This document shows positions 51,777 to 59,897 of a stretch of 64,000 bases of DNA, in pieces. A program made the translations under genes and the position numbers. Each line of letters opens with the position of its first letter. Position 1 is the first letter of the stretch. This DNA comes from Streptomyces sp. DT2A-34 (GTDB lineage Bacteria > Actinomycetota > Actinomycetes > Streptomycetales > Streptomycetaceae). The notes beneath the pieces are model-generated. The model was not told the origin of the DNA. It did not search any database and worked only from the letters and a program-made list of their open reading frames with translations. Location of the stretch: positions 6,552,001 through 6,616,000 of the forward strand of contig NZ_JASTWJ010000001.1 of assembly GCF_030499515.1 (NCBI RefSeq). The letters are read 5' to 3'.

Positions 51777-52620
51777 GAACGTCAGCAAGCTGACCCGCAC
51801 CGAGCGGCGGCGGTTCGTCGAGGCGCTGCTCGAACTCAAACGCACCGGTGAGTACGACGAGTTCGTACGGCTGCACATCGAGTACTTCGTCGGTGACGGC
51901 GACCGAGGCCTGCGCGCCGCCCATATGTCGCCCTCCTTCCTGCCCTGGCACCGCCGGTTCGTGCTGGACCTGGAGAGCGCCCTGCAGCGTGTCGACTCCT
52001 CGGTGACGGTGCCGTACTGGGACTGGACCCGGGACCGTTCGACCACCTCGGTGCCGTGGACCGACGATCTGCTCGGCGGCACCGGGCGCCCCGTGGACCG
52101 GCAGGTGATGACCGGGCCGTTCGCCTACCGGACGGGCAACTGGACCATCACAGAGAGCATCACCAACGTCGAGTTCCTCACCCGGAGCCTGGGCCGCCCG
52201 CGCGATCCGATCGACCTGCCCACCCGGGACGATCTGAACTGGGCGCTGAAGGACCCCGTCTATGACGTCGCCCCGTGGGACTCGACGGTCACCAAGGGCT
52301 TCCGGAACAAGATGGAGGGGTGGGGCAACGGCCGGGTCGTCTGGCGCAACCACAACCGGGTGCATCGCTGGGTCGGGGGAGTCATGCTCGGCGGCGCGTC
52401 CGTCAACGACCCCGTCTTCTGGCTGGTCCACGCCTTCATGGACATGCAGTGGCAACGCTGGCAGCGGCGCCACCGCAAACACCGCTACCTGCCGGCGAAG
52501 CCACCCGGCCGCAGCAGCGCGCAGTACGGCCGGATCGTCGCCCGGCACGAGCGGCTGCCGCCGTGGGACGTGACTCCGGACGAGCTGGAGGACATGTCCG
52601 AGATCTACCGGTACGCCTGA
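51760..52620 (+). CDS. melC2: Tyrosinase MelC2/MelD2-type
   Basis: A 286-residue type-3 copper monophenol oxidase for melanin formation. CuA ligands are His39 (RLHIEYF), His55 (RAAHMSPSF) and His64 (PWHRRF). CuB ligands are His198 and His202 (NHNRVHRWVGG) and His224 (FWLVHAFMD). All six are present. The usual His-His before CuB ligand 3 is Val-His here, and the region around residues 125-180 departs from classic MelC2, so it resembles the second Streptomyces tyrosinase type. GTG start inside melC1. Confidence 0.92.
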   Translation: MVYVRKNVSKLTRTERRRFVEALLELKRTGEYDEFVRLHIEYFVGDGDRGLRAAHMSPSFLPWHRRFVLDLESALQRVDSSVTVPYWDWTRDRSTTSVPWTDDLLGGTGRPVDRQVMTGPFAYRTGNWTITESITNVEFLTRSLGRPRDPIDLPTRDDLNWALKDPVYDVAPWDSTVTKGFRNKMEGWGNGRVVWRNHNRVHRWVGGVMLGGASVNDPVFWLVHAFMDMQWQRWQRRHRKHRYLPAKPPGRSSAQYGRIVARHERLPPWDVTPDELEDMSEIYRYA

Positions 52621-52640
52621 GGCCGGCCCTTCACGGGAAG

Positions 52641-52666
52641 AGCCCCGGCGCTCGGGCGCGGGGGCT
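52641..52666. terminator. Bidirectional terminator between melC2 and the dehydrogenase
   Basis: AGCCCCGGCGC and GCGCGGGGGCT form an 11-bp stem with one mismatch and a TCGG loop, between two convergent genes. Confidence 0.65.
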
Positions 52667-52732
52667 CGTCGGCACGTGCAGCCGGAGGCGAGGACGTCGA
52701 CGACCTCGACTGACCGCCGCCGGATCGCCGGG

Positions 52733-53692
52733 TCAGGGCAGCCGTCGTACCGGTGAACCCGCCAGGTACGCCTGGATGTTCTCGACCGCCTGGCCGTAGT
52801 ACGTCGCGTAGTTGGCCTGCGAGACATAGCCCAGGTGGGGTGTGGCGAGCAGGCGCGGGGCCGTGCGCATCGGGTGGTCGGCGGGGAGGGGCTCGACGTC
52901 GAAGACATCGATGCCGGCGCCGGCGATGCGGCCCTCGTGCAGGGCGGTGAGCAGGGCGTCCTGGTCGACGATCGCCGCGCGCGAGGTGTTGATCAGATAC
53001 GCCGTCGGCTTGAGCAGGGCGAGTTCGGGCGCGCCGAGCAGGCCTCGGGTGCGGTCGCTCAGGGCCAGGTGGACGGAGACGAAGTCGCTGTCGGCGAGCA
53101 ACTCCTCCTTGGACGCGGCCAGATGGACGCCCACCTCGTCGGCGTACTCCTTGGTGAGGTTCTGGCTCCAGGCGCCGACGTGCATGCCGAAGGCGAGGCC
53201 GACCCGGGCCACCCGGCTGCCGATCTTGCCCAGACCGAGCAGTCCCAGGCGGCGCCCGTGCAGATCGGCGCCGACCGTCTGCTGCCAGGGGCCGCCGGTG
53301 CGCACGGCGTTGCTCTCCCGGACGATGCCGCGGGCGAGGCCGAGCAGCAGGGCCCAGGTGAGTTCGACGGGCGGGGTCGAGGAGCTCGCCGTACCGCAGA
53401 CGGTGACACCGTGCGCCTCGGCGGCGGCGTAGTCGATGACCGAGTTGCGCATACCGGAGGCGATCAGCAGCTTCAGCCGGGGGAGACGGGCGATCAGGGA
53501 GGCGGGGAAGGGGACGCGTTCCCGCAGCGTGACGACGATGTCGAAGTCGGCCAGGGCCGCGGCGAGGGCGTCCTCGTCGGGGAAGTGGGTCGTGAAGGGG
53601 ACGACCTCCACGTCGTCCGCGAGCGGCGAGAAGTCGGCGACCTCGGTCGCCACGTTCTGGAAGTCGTCGAGCACAGCACAGCGCAGCCGCAC
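52733..53692 (-). CDS. D-2-hydroxyacid dehydrogenase
   Basis: A 319-residue NAD-dependent dehydrogenase of the SerA/PdxB-like family. LGLLGLGKIGSRVARVGLAF is the Rossmann motif; catalytic Arg is in INTSRAAIVDQDAL, Glu in GIDVFDVEPLPADHP and His in LLATPHLGYVSQANY. It has no ACT domain, so it is unlikely to be SerA. The substrate is unknown. It is monocistronic and ends at a shared terminator. Confidence 0.92.
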   Translation of the reverse strand: MRLRCAVLDDFQNVATEVADFSPLADDVEVVPFTTHFPDEDALAAALADFDIVVTLRERVPFPASLIARLPRLKLLIASGMRNSVIDYAAAEAHGVTVCGTASSSTPPVELTWALLLGLARGIVRESNAVRTGGPWQQTVGADLHGRRLGLLGLGKIGSRVARVGLAFGMHVGAWSQNLTKEYADEVGVHLAASKEELLADSDFVSVHLALSDRTRGLLGAPELALLKPTAYLINTSRAAIVDQDALLTALHEGRIAGAGIDVFDVEPLPADHPMRTAPRLLATPHLGYVSQANYATYYGQAVENIQAYLAGSPVRRLP

Positions 53693-53816
53693 GGTGGTTC
53701 CTTTCCATGGCCAGGTGGAACGACTGTACGGAAGCGGGGCGGAGGGGCGCCGCGTGGAGCGGTGGGTCGCGTGGTGGGGGGCGGTTAAAACCGACTGGCC
53801 GGTTTAGTTACGGGCC

Positions 53817-54154
53817 GGTGTTCGCTGACTCTGCATCACGGGTGCGGCGCCCCCGGCGGAGTCCGCCTCGCAGTCCGCCTCGCATTCGAGGAACACCCGC
53901 TCACCCCGCTCCGGGGAGAGGTCCAGCGCGGACAGCATCGCGGGCGTGGAGATGCTCGGCAGGTGCACAGCCCCTGCTGGATCGAGGCCTGTGCCCTGGC
54001 GAAGGACGACCTCGACCCGGCCCGGGTGCGGGTACGGGGCCTGCAGGGCGGGCGCGAGGTCTTCCGCAGTACCGTGACGGTCACGGCGCCTGAGCCCGGC
54101 GTAGCCGCCATCGTCCTCGGCGGCCCCTGGAGCGGGTCCGTCACCGATCGTTGA
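53817..54154. pseudogene. Two abutting gene fragments (decayed region)
   Basis: On the minus strand from ~53960 to 53817 a short coding-like stretch (LPSISTPAMLSALDLSPERG) weakly recalls the start of an isoaspartate-type methyltransferase, but stops soon. On the plus strand 53963-54154 encodes HSPCWIEACALAKDDLDPAR and more with strong G/C third positions and no plausible upstream part, so it looks like a C-terminal piece. The switch of coding strand at ~53961 suggests a deletion junction. Neither family is certain. Confidence 0.4.
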
Positions 54155-54212
54155 CCGCTGCGCGCGGTTCGTCGGCCGAGGCGGTCCGTCGGCCGGCAGG
54201 GAGGAACTCACC

Positions 54213-55169
54213 TTGTCACCACGCATCCTCGTCACCGGTGCCGGCGGCTTCATCGGAGGCCATGTCGTCGCGGCCCTCGGGGAGTCGCAGGACGTGCCGC
54301 CGTCCCGGATCCGGCTCCTGCTGCGCGACCCCGGGAAGCTGCCACCGGGCGGCGGCCCCGGCGCAGGGGCCCCGGCGGCGGACGTCGTACGCGCGGACCT
54401 CGCCGACCCGGCGTCCCTGCGCGGCATCTGCGACGGCATCGACGTCGTACTGCACTGCGCCTCCCACATCGGCGACGACGACCACCGCACCGAGACCGTC
54501 AACGACCACGGCACCCGCGCCCTCGTCGAGGAGGCGACGCGCGCGGGTGCGTCTCGTGTCGTCTACGTGAGTACGGCCGCCGTATACGGTCGAGGTCCCT
54601 TCACCGCCGCGCTCCCCGGCCGGCTGCCGCTCGCCCCGGTCTCGCCGACCAGCCGTTCCCGCGCCGCCGCCGAGCGGCATGTGCTGGACGCCGGCGGAGT
54701 CGTGCTGCGCCCGCACCTCGTGCTCGGGACCGGCGACCGATGGGTGGTGCCCGGGCTGGTCCGACTGCTGGGGCTGCTGTCGGCGGGCCTGAAGGGCTGC
54801 ACCGCCCGGCACTCCATGGTCGACGTACGGGCGTTGGGGCGCGCGGTGGTCGCCGCCGGACTGTCGGACCGGGACCTGGCGGGCGTACATCACGTCAACC
54901 ACCCGGATCCGGTGGACTGTTCGGAACTCCTGGACACGCTGGCCCACCGACTCGGCCTGCGTCTGCCGGGCGCACCCCTGGACATCGACGAGGCCCGAAC
55001 CCGGCTCGCGGGACAGCCGCGCGCACTGCACCACCTCGGCATGCTCGCCGTGGACCACTGGTTCGCGGACGACGGGTTCTGGGGCGGTGTCGGGGCCGAT
55101 CCCGGAGCGGGGTACGCGCGGAGCCTGGCCGAACATGCCCTGTGGTATCGGCAGTTCGTGGGCCGGTGA
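54213..55169 (+). CDS. NAD-dependent epimerase/dehydratase-like protein lacking the catalytic Tyr
   Basis: A 318-residue extended-SDR protein. The dinucleotide motif is RILVTGAGGFIGGHVVAAL, with DVVLHCASHIGDDDHRT and VVYVSTAAVYGRG as usual. Where family members have Y-x3-K, this one reads SPTSRSRAAAERHVL, so Tyr is replaced and Lys is Arg. It may bind NAD(P) without acting as a classic epimerase. The start is TTG at 54213, supported by GGGAGGA at 54200-54206. The C-terminal part (GFWGGVGADPGAGY) is less conserved. Confidence 0.85.
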   Translation: MSPRILVTGAGGFIGGHVVAALGESQDVPPSRIRLLLRDPGKLPPGGGPGAGAPAADVVRADLADPASLRGICDGIDVVLHCASHIGDDDHRTETVNDHGTRALVEEATRAGASRVVYVSTAAVYGRGPFTAALPGRLPLAPVSPTSRSRAAAERHVLDAGGVVLRPHLVLGTGDRWVVPGLVRLLGLLSAGLKGCTARHSMVDVRALGRAVVAAGLSDRDLAGVHHVNHPDPVDCSELLDTLAHRLGLRLPGAPLDIDEARTRLAGQPRALHHLGMLAVDHWFADDGFWGGVGADPGAGYARSLAEHALWYRQFVGR

Positions 55170-55177
55170 CGGGCGTG

Positions 55178-55299
55178 CTTTCTCTCCCCTGATTCCTTCT
55201 TCGTTCCTTCCTTGTTCCTTCCTCGTTGTTCGTCCTTCGGTCCTTCTTCGAGCCTTCTTCGGTCCCTCTACGGTCTCTCTTCGTTCTCTTCTTCCTTCG
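55178..55299 (+). repeat. 122-bp pyrimidine-rich tract upstream of the SDR gene
   Basis: Almost pure C/T with TTCCTTC, TTCGTTCC and TTCTTCG units repeated imperfectly. It is strikingly T-rich for this genome and is followed within 16 bp by the SDR start codon. It looks like a slippage-generated leader and has no coding bias. Confidence 0.85.
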
Positions 55300-55314
55300 A
55301 CACACAAGGTCCAC

Positions 55315-56100
55315 GTGGATATCCAACGCACACTGACGGGCAAGATCGCACTGGTCACCGGGGCCGGCCGGGGGATCGGCAGAGCCATCGCCGGGCGGCT
55401 CGCCCACGACGGGGCGCTCGTCGGCGTCCATTACGGCCACAGCGCGGCCGCCGCCCAGGAGGTCGTGGCGGAGATACGCGAGAACGGCGGGCGTGCCTTC
55501 CCGGTGGAGGCGGAGCTCGGGGTGCCGGGCGACGCCGCCGCGGTCTTCGCGGCCTTCGACGCCGGGTTGGAGGGAAGCGACGTGGGCGCCGGCGTCGGGG
55601 GCTCGCTCGACATCCTGGTGAACAACGCGGGGGTGAGCGGTTCGGGGCCGGTGGGTCAGGCGGTTCCCGAGGTCTTCGACCGCATGATCGCCGTCAATGC
55701 CAAGGCGCCGTTCTTCCTCGTGCAGGGCGCGCTGCCGCGGATGCGTGACGGCGGGCGCATCATCAACATCTCCTCGCTCGCCTCACGGCGGGCCTTTCCC
55801 GAGTCCGTCGCGTACGCCATGTCCAAGGGCGCGCTGGACACGATGACCCTGTGCCTGGCGAAGGAACTCGGCGGTCGCGGCATCACCGTCAACACGGTCG
55901 GGCCGGGTTTCATCGAGACGGACATGAACGCCCGGCGCAGAACCACGCCCGAGGCGCGGGCCGCCCTGGCCGCACGGTCCGTCTTCGACCGGATCGGCAG
56001 GCCCTCCGACGTGGCGGACGTGGTGGCGTTCCTCGCCTCCGACGACTCCCGCTGGATCACCGGTCAGTACCTGGACGTCAGCGGGGGCACCGACTTGTGA
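55315..56100 (+). CDS. Short-chain dehydrogenase/reductase
   Basis: About 261 residues, classic SDR. ALVTGAGRGIGRAIAGRLAH is the cofactor loop, LDILVNNAGVSGSG the NNAG motif, IINISSLASRRAFPESVAYA the catalytic Ser region, with YAMSK giving Tyr and Lys, and GPGFIETDM following. GTG at 55315 with AAGG five bases upstream is chosen; longer frames run through the pyrimidine tract. It resembles FabG-like reductases. A Gly-rich insert (~residues 85-97) is unusual. Confidence 0.9.
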   Translation: MDIQRTLTGKIALVTGAGRGIGRAIAGRLAHDGALVGVHYGHSAAAAQEVVAEIRENGGRAFPVEAELGVPGDAAAVFAAFDAGLEGSDVGAGVGGSLDILVNNAGVSGSGPVGQAVPEVFDRMIAVNAKAPFFLVQGALPRMRDGGRIINISSLASRRAFPESVAYAMSKGALDTMTLCLAKELGGRGITVNTVGPGFIETDMNARRRTTPEARAALAARSVFDRIGRPSDVADVVAFLASDDSRWITGQYLDVSGGTDL

Positions 56101-56127
56101 CGACGGCAACCCGGAGAGCAAAAGGGC

Positions 56128-56146
56128 GCCCTCCCTGGGGGAGGGC
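56128..56146. terminator. Bidirectional terminator after the SDR gene
   Basis: GCCCTCCC-TGG-GGGAGGGC is a perfect 8-bp stem. On the minus strand it is followed by GCGCCCTTTT. It serves the convergent SDR gene and small membrane-protein gene. Confidence 0.75.
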
Positions 56147-56206
56147 GGAGACTGGGCGCCCCCGGCAGGGCTCGCTGCATTTCCATGGAGTGCAGGGTGT
56201 CGTTCG

Positions 56207-56377
56207 TCATCGGAGGGGGCGGTGACCGGTGCGCCGGGACCAGCGGACGGCGATGAGGCCCAGCGCAGCCACAAGGATCACGATGCCGATGATCAACAAG
56301 TAGCCCAGCCCCTCCGCCGCCACTCCGATGATTCCCAGCACGACGGCGACCAGAAGGAGAAACAGCAAGAGGGCCAT
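56207..56377 (-). CDS. Small two-helix membrane protein
   Basis: A 56-residue, mostly hydrophobic protein: MALLLFLLLVAVVLGIIGVA and GYLLIIGIVILVAALGLIAV, ending in a basic tail RWSRRTGHRPLR. GGGAGG lies eight bases before ATG 56377. It is read just after the PRC-barrel gene in the same direction, 38 bp apart. Many Streptomyces have such genes next to stress-related proteins. The function is unknown. Confidence 0.82.
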   Translation of the reverse strand: MALLLFLLLVAVVLGIIGVAAEGLGYLLIIGIVILVAALGLIAVRWSRRTGHRPLR

Positions 56378-56415
56378 GACGCGTACACCTCCCTTGGGTG
56401 GCTGAGCGTGGGGGA

Positions 56416-56772
56416 TCAGCGGCGCGCGAGTTGCCGCTCGCCGCCTGCGCCTGCCTGGTAGGGCATGTGGTAGTGCTGGAAGATCGCTTCCTCCGACTCG
56501 GCGGGCAGGATGTCGTCCATGCCGACCGAGGGCGCTTTCTTCACCAGCGTCTTGGTGTAGGAGACCTTGACGTAGTCCGGTCCGAGGGTCGCCTCGTCGA
56601 GGGGAACGAAGGCCAGGTGGTGGCGGGTGGGGAGGCCGGTGCGGACCGTGGCCATGGCCGGTTCGTCGGTGGTGGTGTCGACGTAGACCGCTTCGAGCAC
56701 GCCGATCTTGTGGCCCTTCGGGTCGACGACGCTGCGGTTGCGCCACTCACGGATATCGGCTGAATGGATCAT
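56416..56772 (-). CDS. PRC-barrel domain protein
   Basis: A 118-residue protein: IREWRNRSVVDPKGHKIGVL then EAVYVDTTTDEPAMATVRTG is the PRC-barrel fold, and VKVSYTKTLVKKAPSVGMDD leads to a conserved C-terminal tail (EEAIFQHYHMPYQAG). PRC-barrels often bind RNA or proteins or act in stress. AGGAGG lies seven bases before the ATG. A truncated relative of its C-terminal third occurs at 59210-59338. Confidence 0.9.
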   Translation of the reverse strand: MIHSADIREWRNRSVVDPKGHKIGVLEAVYVDTTTDEPAMATVRTGLPTRHHLAFVPLDEATLGPDYVKVSYTKTLVKKAPSVGMDDILPAESEEAIFQHYHMPYQAGAGGERQLARR

Positions 56773-56931
56773 GGCTTGCCTCCTGAGCCGTTGATCCGGG
56801 CCGGTGCGAGCCGCCCCCTCGGGCAGTCGCAGCCCGCTGAGCCCGGTAGCCCTTTGTTCTTCCAGGTTATCCGGGAATCTCTGCGTCGCGCCCTCGCGCG
56901 GCAAGGGTTCCGAACGTGGTAGTCGACAGGC

Positions 56932-57765
56932 ATGTCGATGAAGCCTTCCGGTGCCGCGGACCGTTCATCTCGGTTCGGGCCGCTGCGCCAAATGATCAGC
57001 CGTTCGCCCGTCGGGCGCGGATGGCGGCGGAGCAGGGAAACGGAGCTGTGGTCGCGCTCGCTGGGCTTTGCCGCGCTGGGGTTTCTCACGCTGGTGCCGC
57101 TGCTGATCATTGTCTCCTCTGCCGACCCCGAGCACGGGCGGGGGTTCGCACAGTGGCTGGGGGAAGGGCTTGGCGTGTCGACGTCCTCCAGGCAGCAGGT
57201 CGAGCAGTTGTTCATCCGGCCCGGCCAGGCACTGCGGACCACGACCGCGTTCGGTATCGCCGCCCTTGCCGTGTTCGGTCTGAGCTTCGGGGCGGCGGTG
57301 CAGACAGGCTATGAGAAGGTCTGGGACCTGCCTCCGGCCCGCTGGTGGGCCAGGTGGCGGCATGCGGTGTGGCTCGGTGTCCTCACCGGATACCTCTACG
57401 TCTCCGCCACCACCACGCTGCGGCGTGAACCTCTGGCAGGTGGGGCCGTCGCGTCGCTGAGTGCCGTGCTGTTGCTGTGGTGGTCCCAGCGCCTGCTCCT
57501 CGGCGGGAGGATCCGCTGGCGTGCCCTGTTGCCCGGCGCCGTGGCCACCGTGATCGGGCTGATCGGCCTGAGGGTCTTCTCCAGGCTCGTCTTCTCGCCA
57601 TTGATCGCATCCAACGCAGTCACCTTCGGACCTGTCGGAACTGTCCTGGTCATCCAGTCCTGGCTGGTCGGCGTGGGTGTCGTCGTCTTCGGCGGGGCGC
57701 TGGTCGGCCGACTGCTGTACGAGGAACTCCCACGCACGGCACACGCACTGAAACGGCGCAGATGA
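56932..57765 (+). CDS. YihY/virulence factor BrkB-like membrane protein
   Basis: A 277-residue membrane protein with six hydrophobic helices. SRSLGFAALGFLTLVPLLII is helix 1; the YEKVWDLPPARWWARW loop and LLLWWSQRLLLGG are typical of YihY (UPF0761) proteins. FSRLVFSPLIASNAVTFGPV and VVVFGGALVGRLLYEELP close it. The family was once misnamed ribonuclease BN; its role is unclear. ATG at 56932, with a second ATG at 56938. Confidence 0.85.
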   Translation: MSMKPSGAADRSSRFGPLRQMISRSPVGRGWRRSRETELWSRSLGFAALGFLTLVPLLIIVSSADPEHGRGFAQWLGEGLGVSTSSRQQVEQLFIRPGQALRTTTAFGIAALAVFGLSFGAAVQTGYEKVWDLPPARWWARWRHAVWLGVLTGYLYVSATTTLRREPLAGGAVASLSAVLLLWWSQRLLLGGRIRWRALLPGAVATVIGLIGLRVFSRLVFSPLIASNAVTFGPVGTVLVIQSWLVGVGVVVFGGALVGRLLYEELPRTAHALKRRR

Positions 57766-58022
57766 GGTGCGGCCCTGCAACTGGTCATGCGAGGCGGCTC
57801 CTGGGCCACCGGCACCGACGAACTGCTCCTGGATGGCGGCCTAGTGGTGCTGCCCGGACATCGCCGTCGTGACGGGCCGAGGGCACGGGCGCGTCCTTGG
57901 CTTTGTCGCCGGCCTGTTTCAGGCTTCCGGAGAGCAGGCCGGTCCCGCGTGTCCGCTGGACGGGCTCCCGCGAGTGATCGCCGTACAGGGTCGTTCCCGC
58001 GTGGGATGGGGCGTGGAGTGGA

Positions 58023-58403
58023 TTATCTGCGGCTGCGGCTGTACCGGTGCCTGCCACCGCTGCCTCCACGCACTGCGAAGCCGACGATCCAGAGGGCCAC
58101 CAGGATCACCAGAGGGAGACGAATCCAGAGCACTGCCGGGCCTTCAGGTAGCGGGGATTTCCTTGATTCCGCGGGGGCCGGGCGAGCGGGAAAGCTGGCA
58201 ACGTCCGTTGTCAACGCAGCGCCGGCACTGAGGAGTTCTGGGAGCCGGGCAGGAGCCGCCGGCGTGAACGGGGCTTCGGCGGGGGCTTCGGCGGACTCGG
58301 TCGGCGGCGTCGGCAGGGTGTGGTCCTCCCACCAGGACAGGGCCATCACGGTGGCGAGCAGGAGGACGAAGGGGGGCGAAGCGGGAACGATCAGCGCGTA
58401 CAT
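58023..58403 (-). CDS. Hypothetical membrane protein
   Basis: About 126 residues with an N-terminal helix (MYALIVPASPPFVLLLATVM), a Pro/Ala-rich middle (PTESAEAPAEAPFTPAAP) and a C-terminal helix (LPLVILVALWIVGFAV) with a basic Arg/Ser tail. CAGGCGG lies five bases before the ATG. The frame extends upstream but with less coding-like bias. No family is recognised. The 382 bp on its 5' side hold nothing else supported. Confidence 0.55.
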   Translation of the reverse strand: MYALIVPASPPFVLLLATVMALSWWEDHTLPTPPTESAEAPAEAPFTPAAPARLPELLSAGAALTTDVASFPARPAPAESRKSPLPEGPAVLWIRLPLVILVALWIVGFAVRGGSGGRHRYSRSRR

Positions 58404-58785
58404 GTGTACCGCCTGGTGGGGGATGCGTGCGACGCGGCGGGCGGCAGACCGGTACCCGCTCGGGGCGCATCGGGGCGCGACCGGATCGCGTGGCGATGGG
58501 CGCGTACGGACCGGCCTCGCTCGTGACGCGGCGGGTTCCGGCACCGATGCGCAGGGTGCGCCCCCTGGAGAGCGCGCTGGCGGCGCGTCGCTGCCGGGGG
58601 GCAGGGGCGGCATGTCGCACGCTAGACCTCGCCGTAGCTCCCGAACAGGTCTCAAGCAGCCATCCATGCCGGGCAGGACGCGCTCACGTCGCACGCTATC
58701 CGCAACCATTGGGCAGGACTACGCTGTGGGGTGAGGCCCCAGTCCCCGGTATCGATGCTGTGTCCCGCTCCCGGGGAGGCCCACC

Positions 58786-59070
58786 GTGTTCGTCCTGCTC
58801 CTCATCCTCATCGCGGTCCTGTTCGGCTTCGGCTTCCTCGATCCCATTTGGTGGGTGGCTGCGGCGGTGCTGGTCTATGCCGCCACCCGACACGGCCGCG
58901 ATCGTGGCGGCGGCCGGAGCCGCAGCGGCAGTTCCGATCTCGGGCACTACCGGGACTACCAGGAGCGCCGGAATCGCCAGGAACGCTGGGACCGCCGCTA
59001 CAACCGTCAGAACCGGGCGCGCTGGCGGCGCGAGGACCGTCGGGACCGCGAACACCGCGGGTACCCGTGA
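58786..59070 (+). CDS. Small membrane protein with basic Arg-rich tail
   Basis: A 94-residue protein. One hydrophobic hairpin (FVLLLILIAVLFGFGFLDP, IWWVAAAVLVYAATRHGRD) is followed by an Arg/Tyr/Gln/Asp-rich tail (YRDYQERRNRQERWDRRYNR). The GTG start follows GGGAGG by seven bases. The charged tail could contact RNA or the envelope. It is a type seen often in Streptomyces, function unknown. Confidence 0.8.
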   Translation: MFVLLLILIAVLFGFGFLDPIWWVAAAVLVYAATRHGRDRGGGRSRSGSSDLGHYRDYQERRNRQERWDRRYNRQNRARWRREDRRDREHRGYP

Positions 59071-59209
59071 AGTGGCCGGGTAGCCACGGGTTGCGTTCGG
59101 AGGCGGCCGGGCCCTGGTCGCCGCCTGGGAGGGCAGGTCGCTCCCGATGCGGATGCAGCGTGCTCTGCGGCGATTTCACGCGGAGAACCACGGGGGGTGA
59201 CTCACGACG

Positions 59210-59338
59210 GTGAAGGAGGCCCCCTCGATCGGTACCGACGATGTGCTGCCCGCCGAGCAGGAGGAAGCGGTCTTCAAGCACTACGGACTGCCCTACAAGC
59301 CCGGTGCGGCCGACGAACGGCAACTGGCGCGCCGCTGA
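59210..59338 (+). pseudogene. C-terminal fragment of a PRC-barrel paralogue
   Basis: Forty-two codons from GTG 59210: KEAPSIGTDDVLPAEQEEAV, then FKHYGLPYKPG and ERQLARR. It aligns end to end with the last ~41 residues of the PRC-barrel protein at 56416-56772 (KKAPSVGMDDILPAESEEAI). The barrel itself is missing, with a stop just upstream at 59198. It is the relic of a tandem or inverted duplicate. Confidence 0.85.
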
Positions 59339-59378
59339 TCACCCACGGACGGGATGACTGCCCTGTGAGGTACGGACC

Positions 59379-59738
59379 ATGCACCGAATGACCCCGCCCA
59401 GTGAAGAACAGCGGCTGTTGAGGACTGTGCCCTCTGAGGGGGACGCGGTGTTGCTGGCCGAGGTCGTCGAACTGCGGGCCAGGAACGATCAGTTGGGTCG
59501 GGCGCTGGCGAGCCGTGCGGTCATCGACCAGGCACGAGGCATGGTGATGGCCCTGGCGCCGTGTTCCAGCGAGAGGGCCTGGGACTTGCTGGTGGACGTG
59601 TCGCAGCACTGCAACATCAAGCTCCGTGACGTGGCCGCGGCCCTGGTCGCCACGACCAAGGGCCGGATACTCCCGGAACCGATACAGCGGGAGCTTCGCC
59701 GAGCACTGAGGCGCCTCCACGCGGCGGACCGGAGATGA
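59379..59738 (+). CDS. ANTAR-domain RNA-binding protein
   Basis: A 119-residue protein consisting of a short coiled-coil (AVLLAEVVELRARNDQLGRA) and an ANTAR domain (RAVIDQARGMVMALAPCSSE, ending IKLRDVAAALVATTK). ANTAR domains bind paired stem-loops in leader RNA to prevent termination. It has no receiver or GAF sensor of its own. GAGG lies seven bases before the ATG. It is convergent with the GAF-ANTAR genes. Confidence 0.88.
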   Translation: MHRMTPPSEEQRLLRTVPSEGDAVLLAEVVELRARNDQLGRALASRAVIDQARGMVMALAPCSSERAWDLLVDVSQHCNIKLRDVAAALVATTKGRILPEPIQRELRRALRRLHAADRR

Positions 59739-59897
59739 CGGCGTGCGCACCCGGCGAACGGCACCGGGAGGTGTGAGCTCAACTCTCCGGTGCCTTCGTC
59801 CAGGACGGCCGTCGGACGCCTGTGTTGTGTAGTCCGCCTCGTGGATCTCAAACACCGCTTCGACGCAGAGCAGTAGCCGGCTCCGGCAAGGCGTGGG

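Noticed and set aside
57785..58069. 94-residue minus-strand frame, possibly a CsbD-like protein
   Set aside because: Only a short Lys/Ala stretch recalls CsbD; codon bias is poor and no ribosome site is seen.
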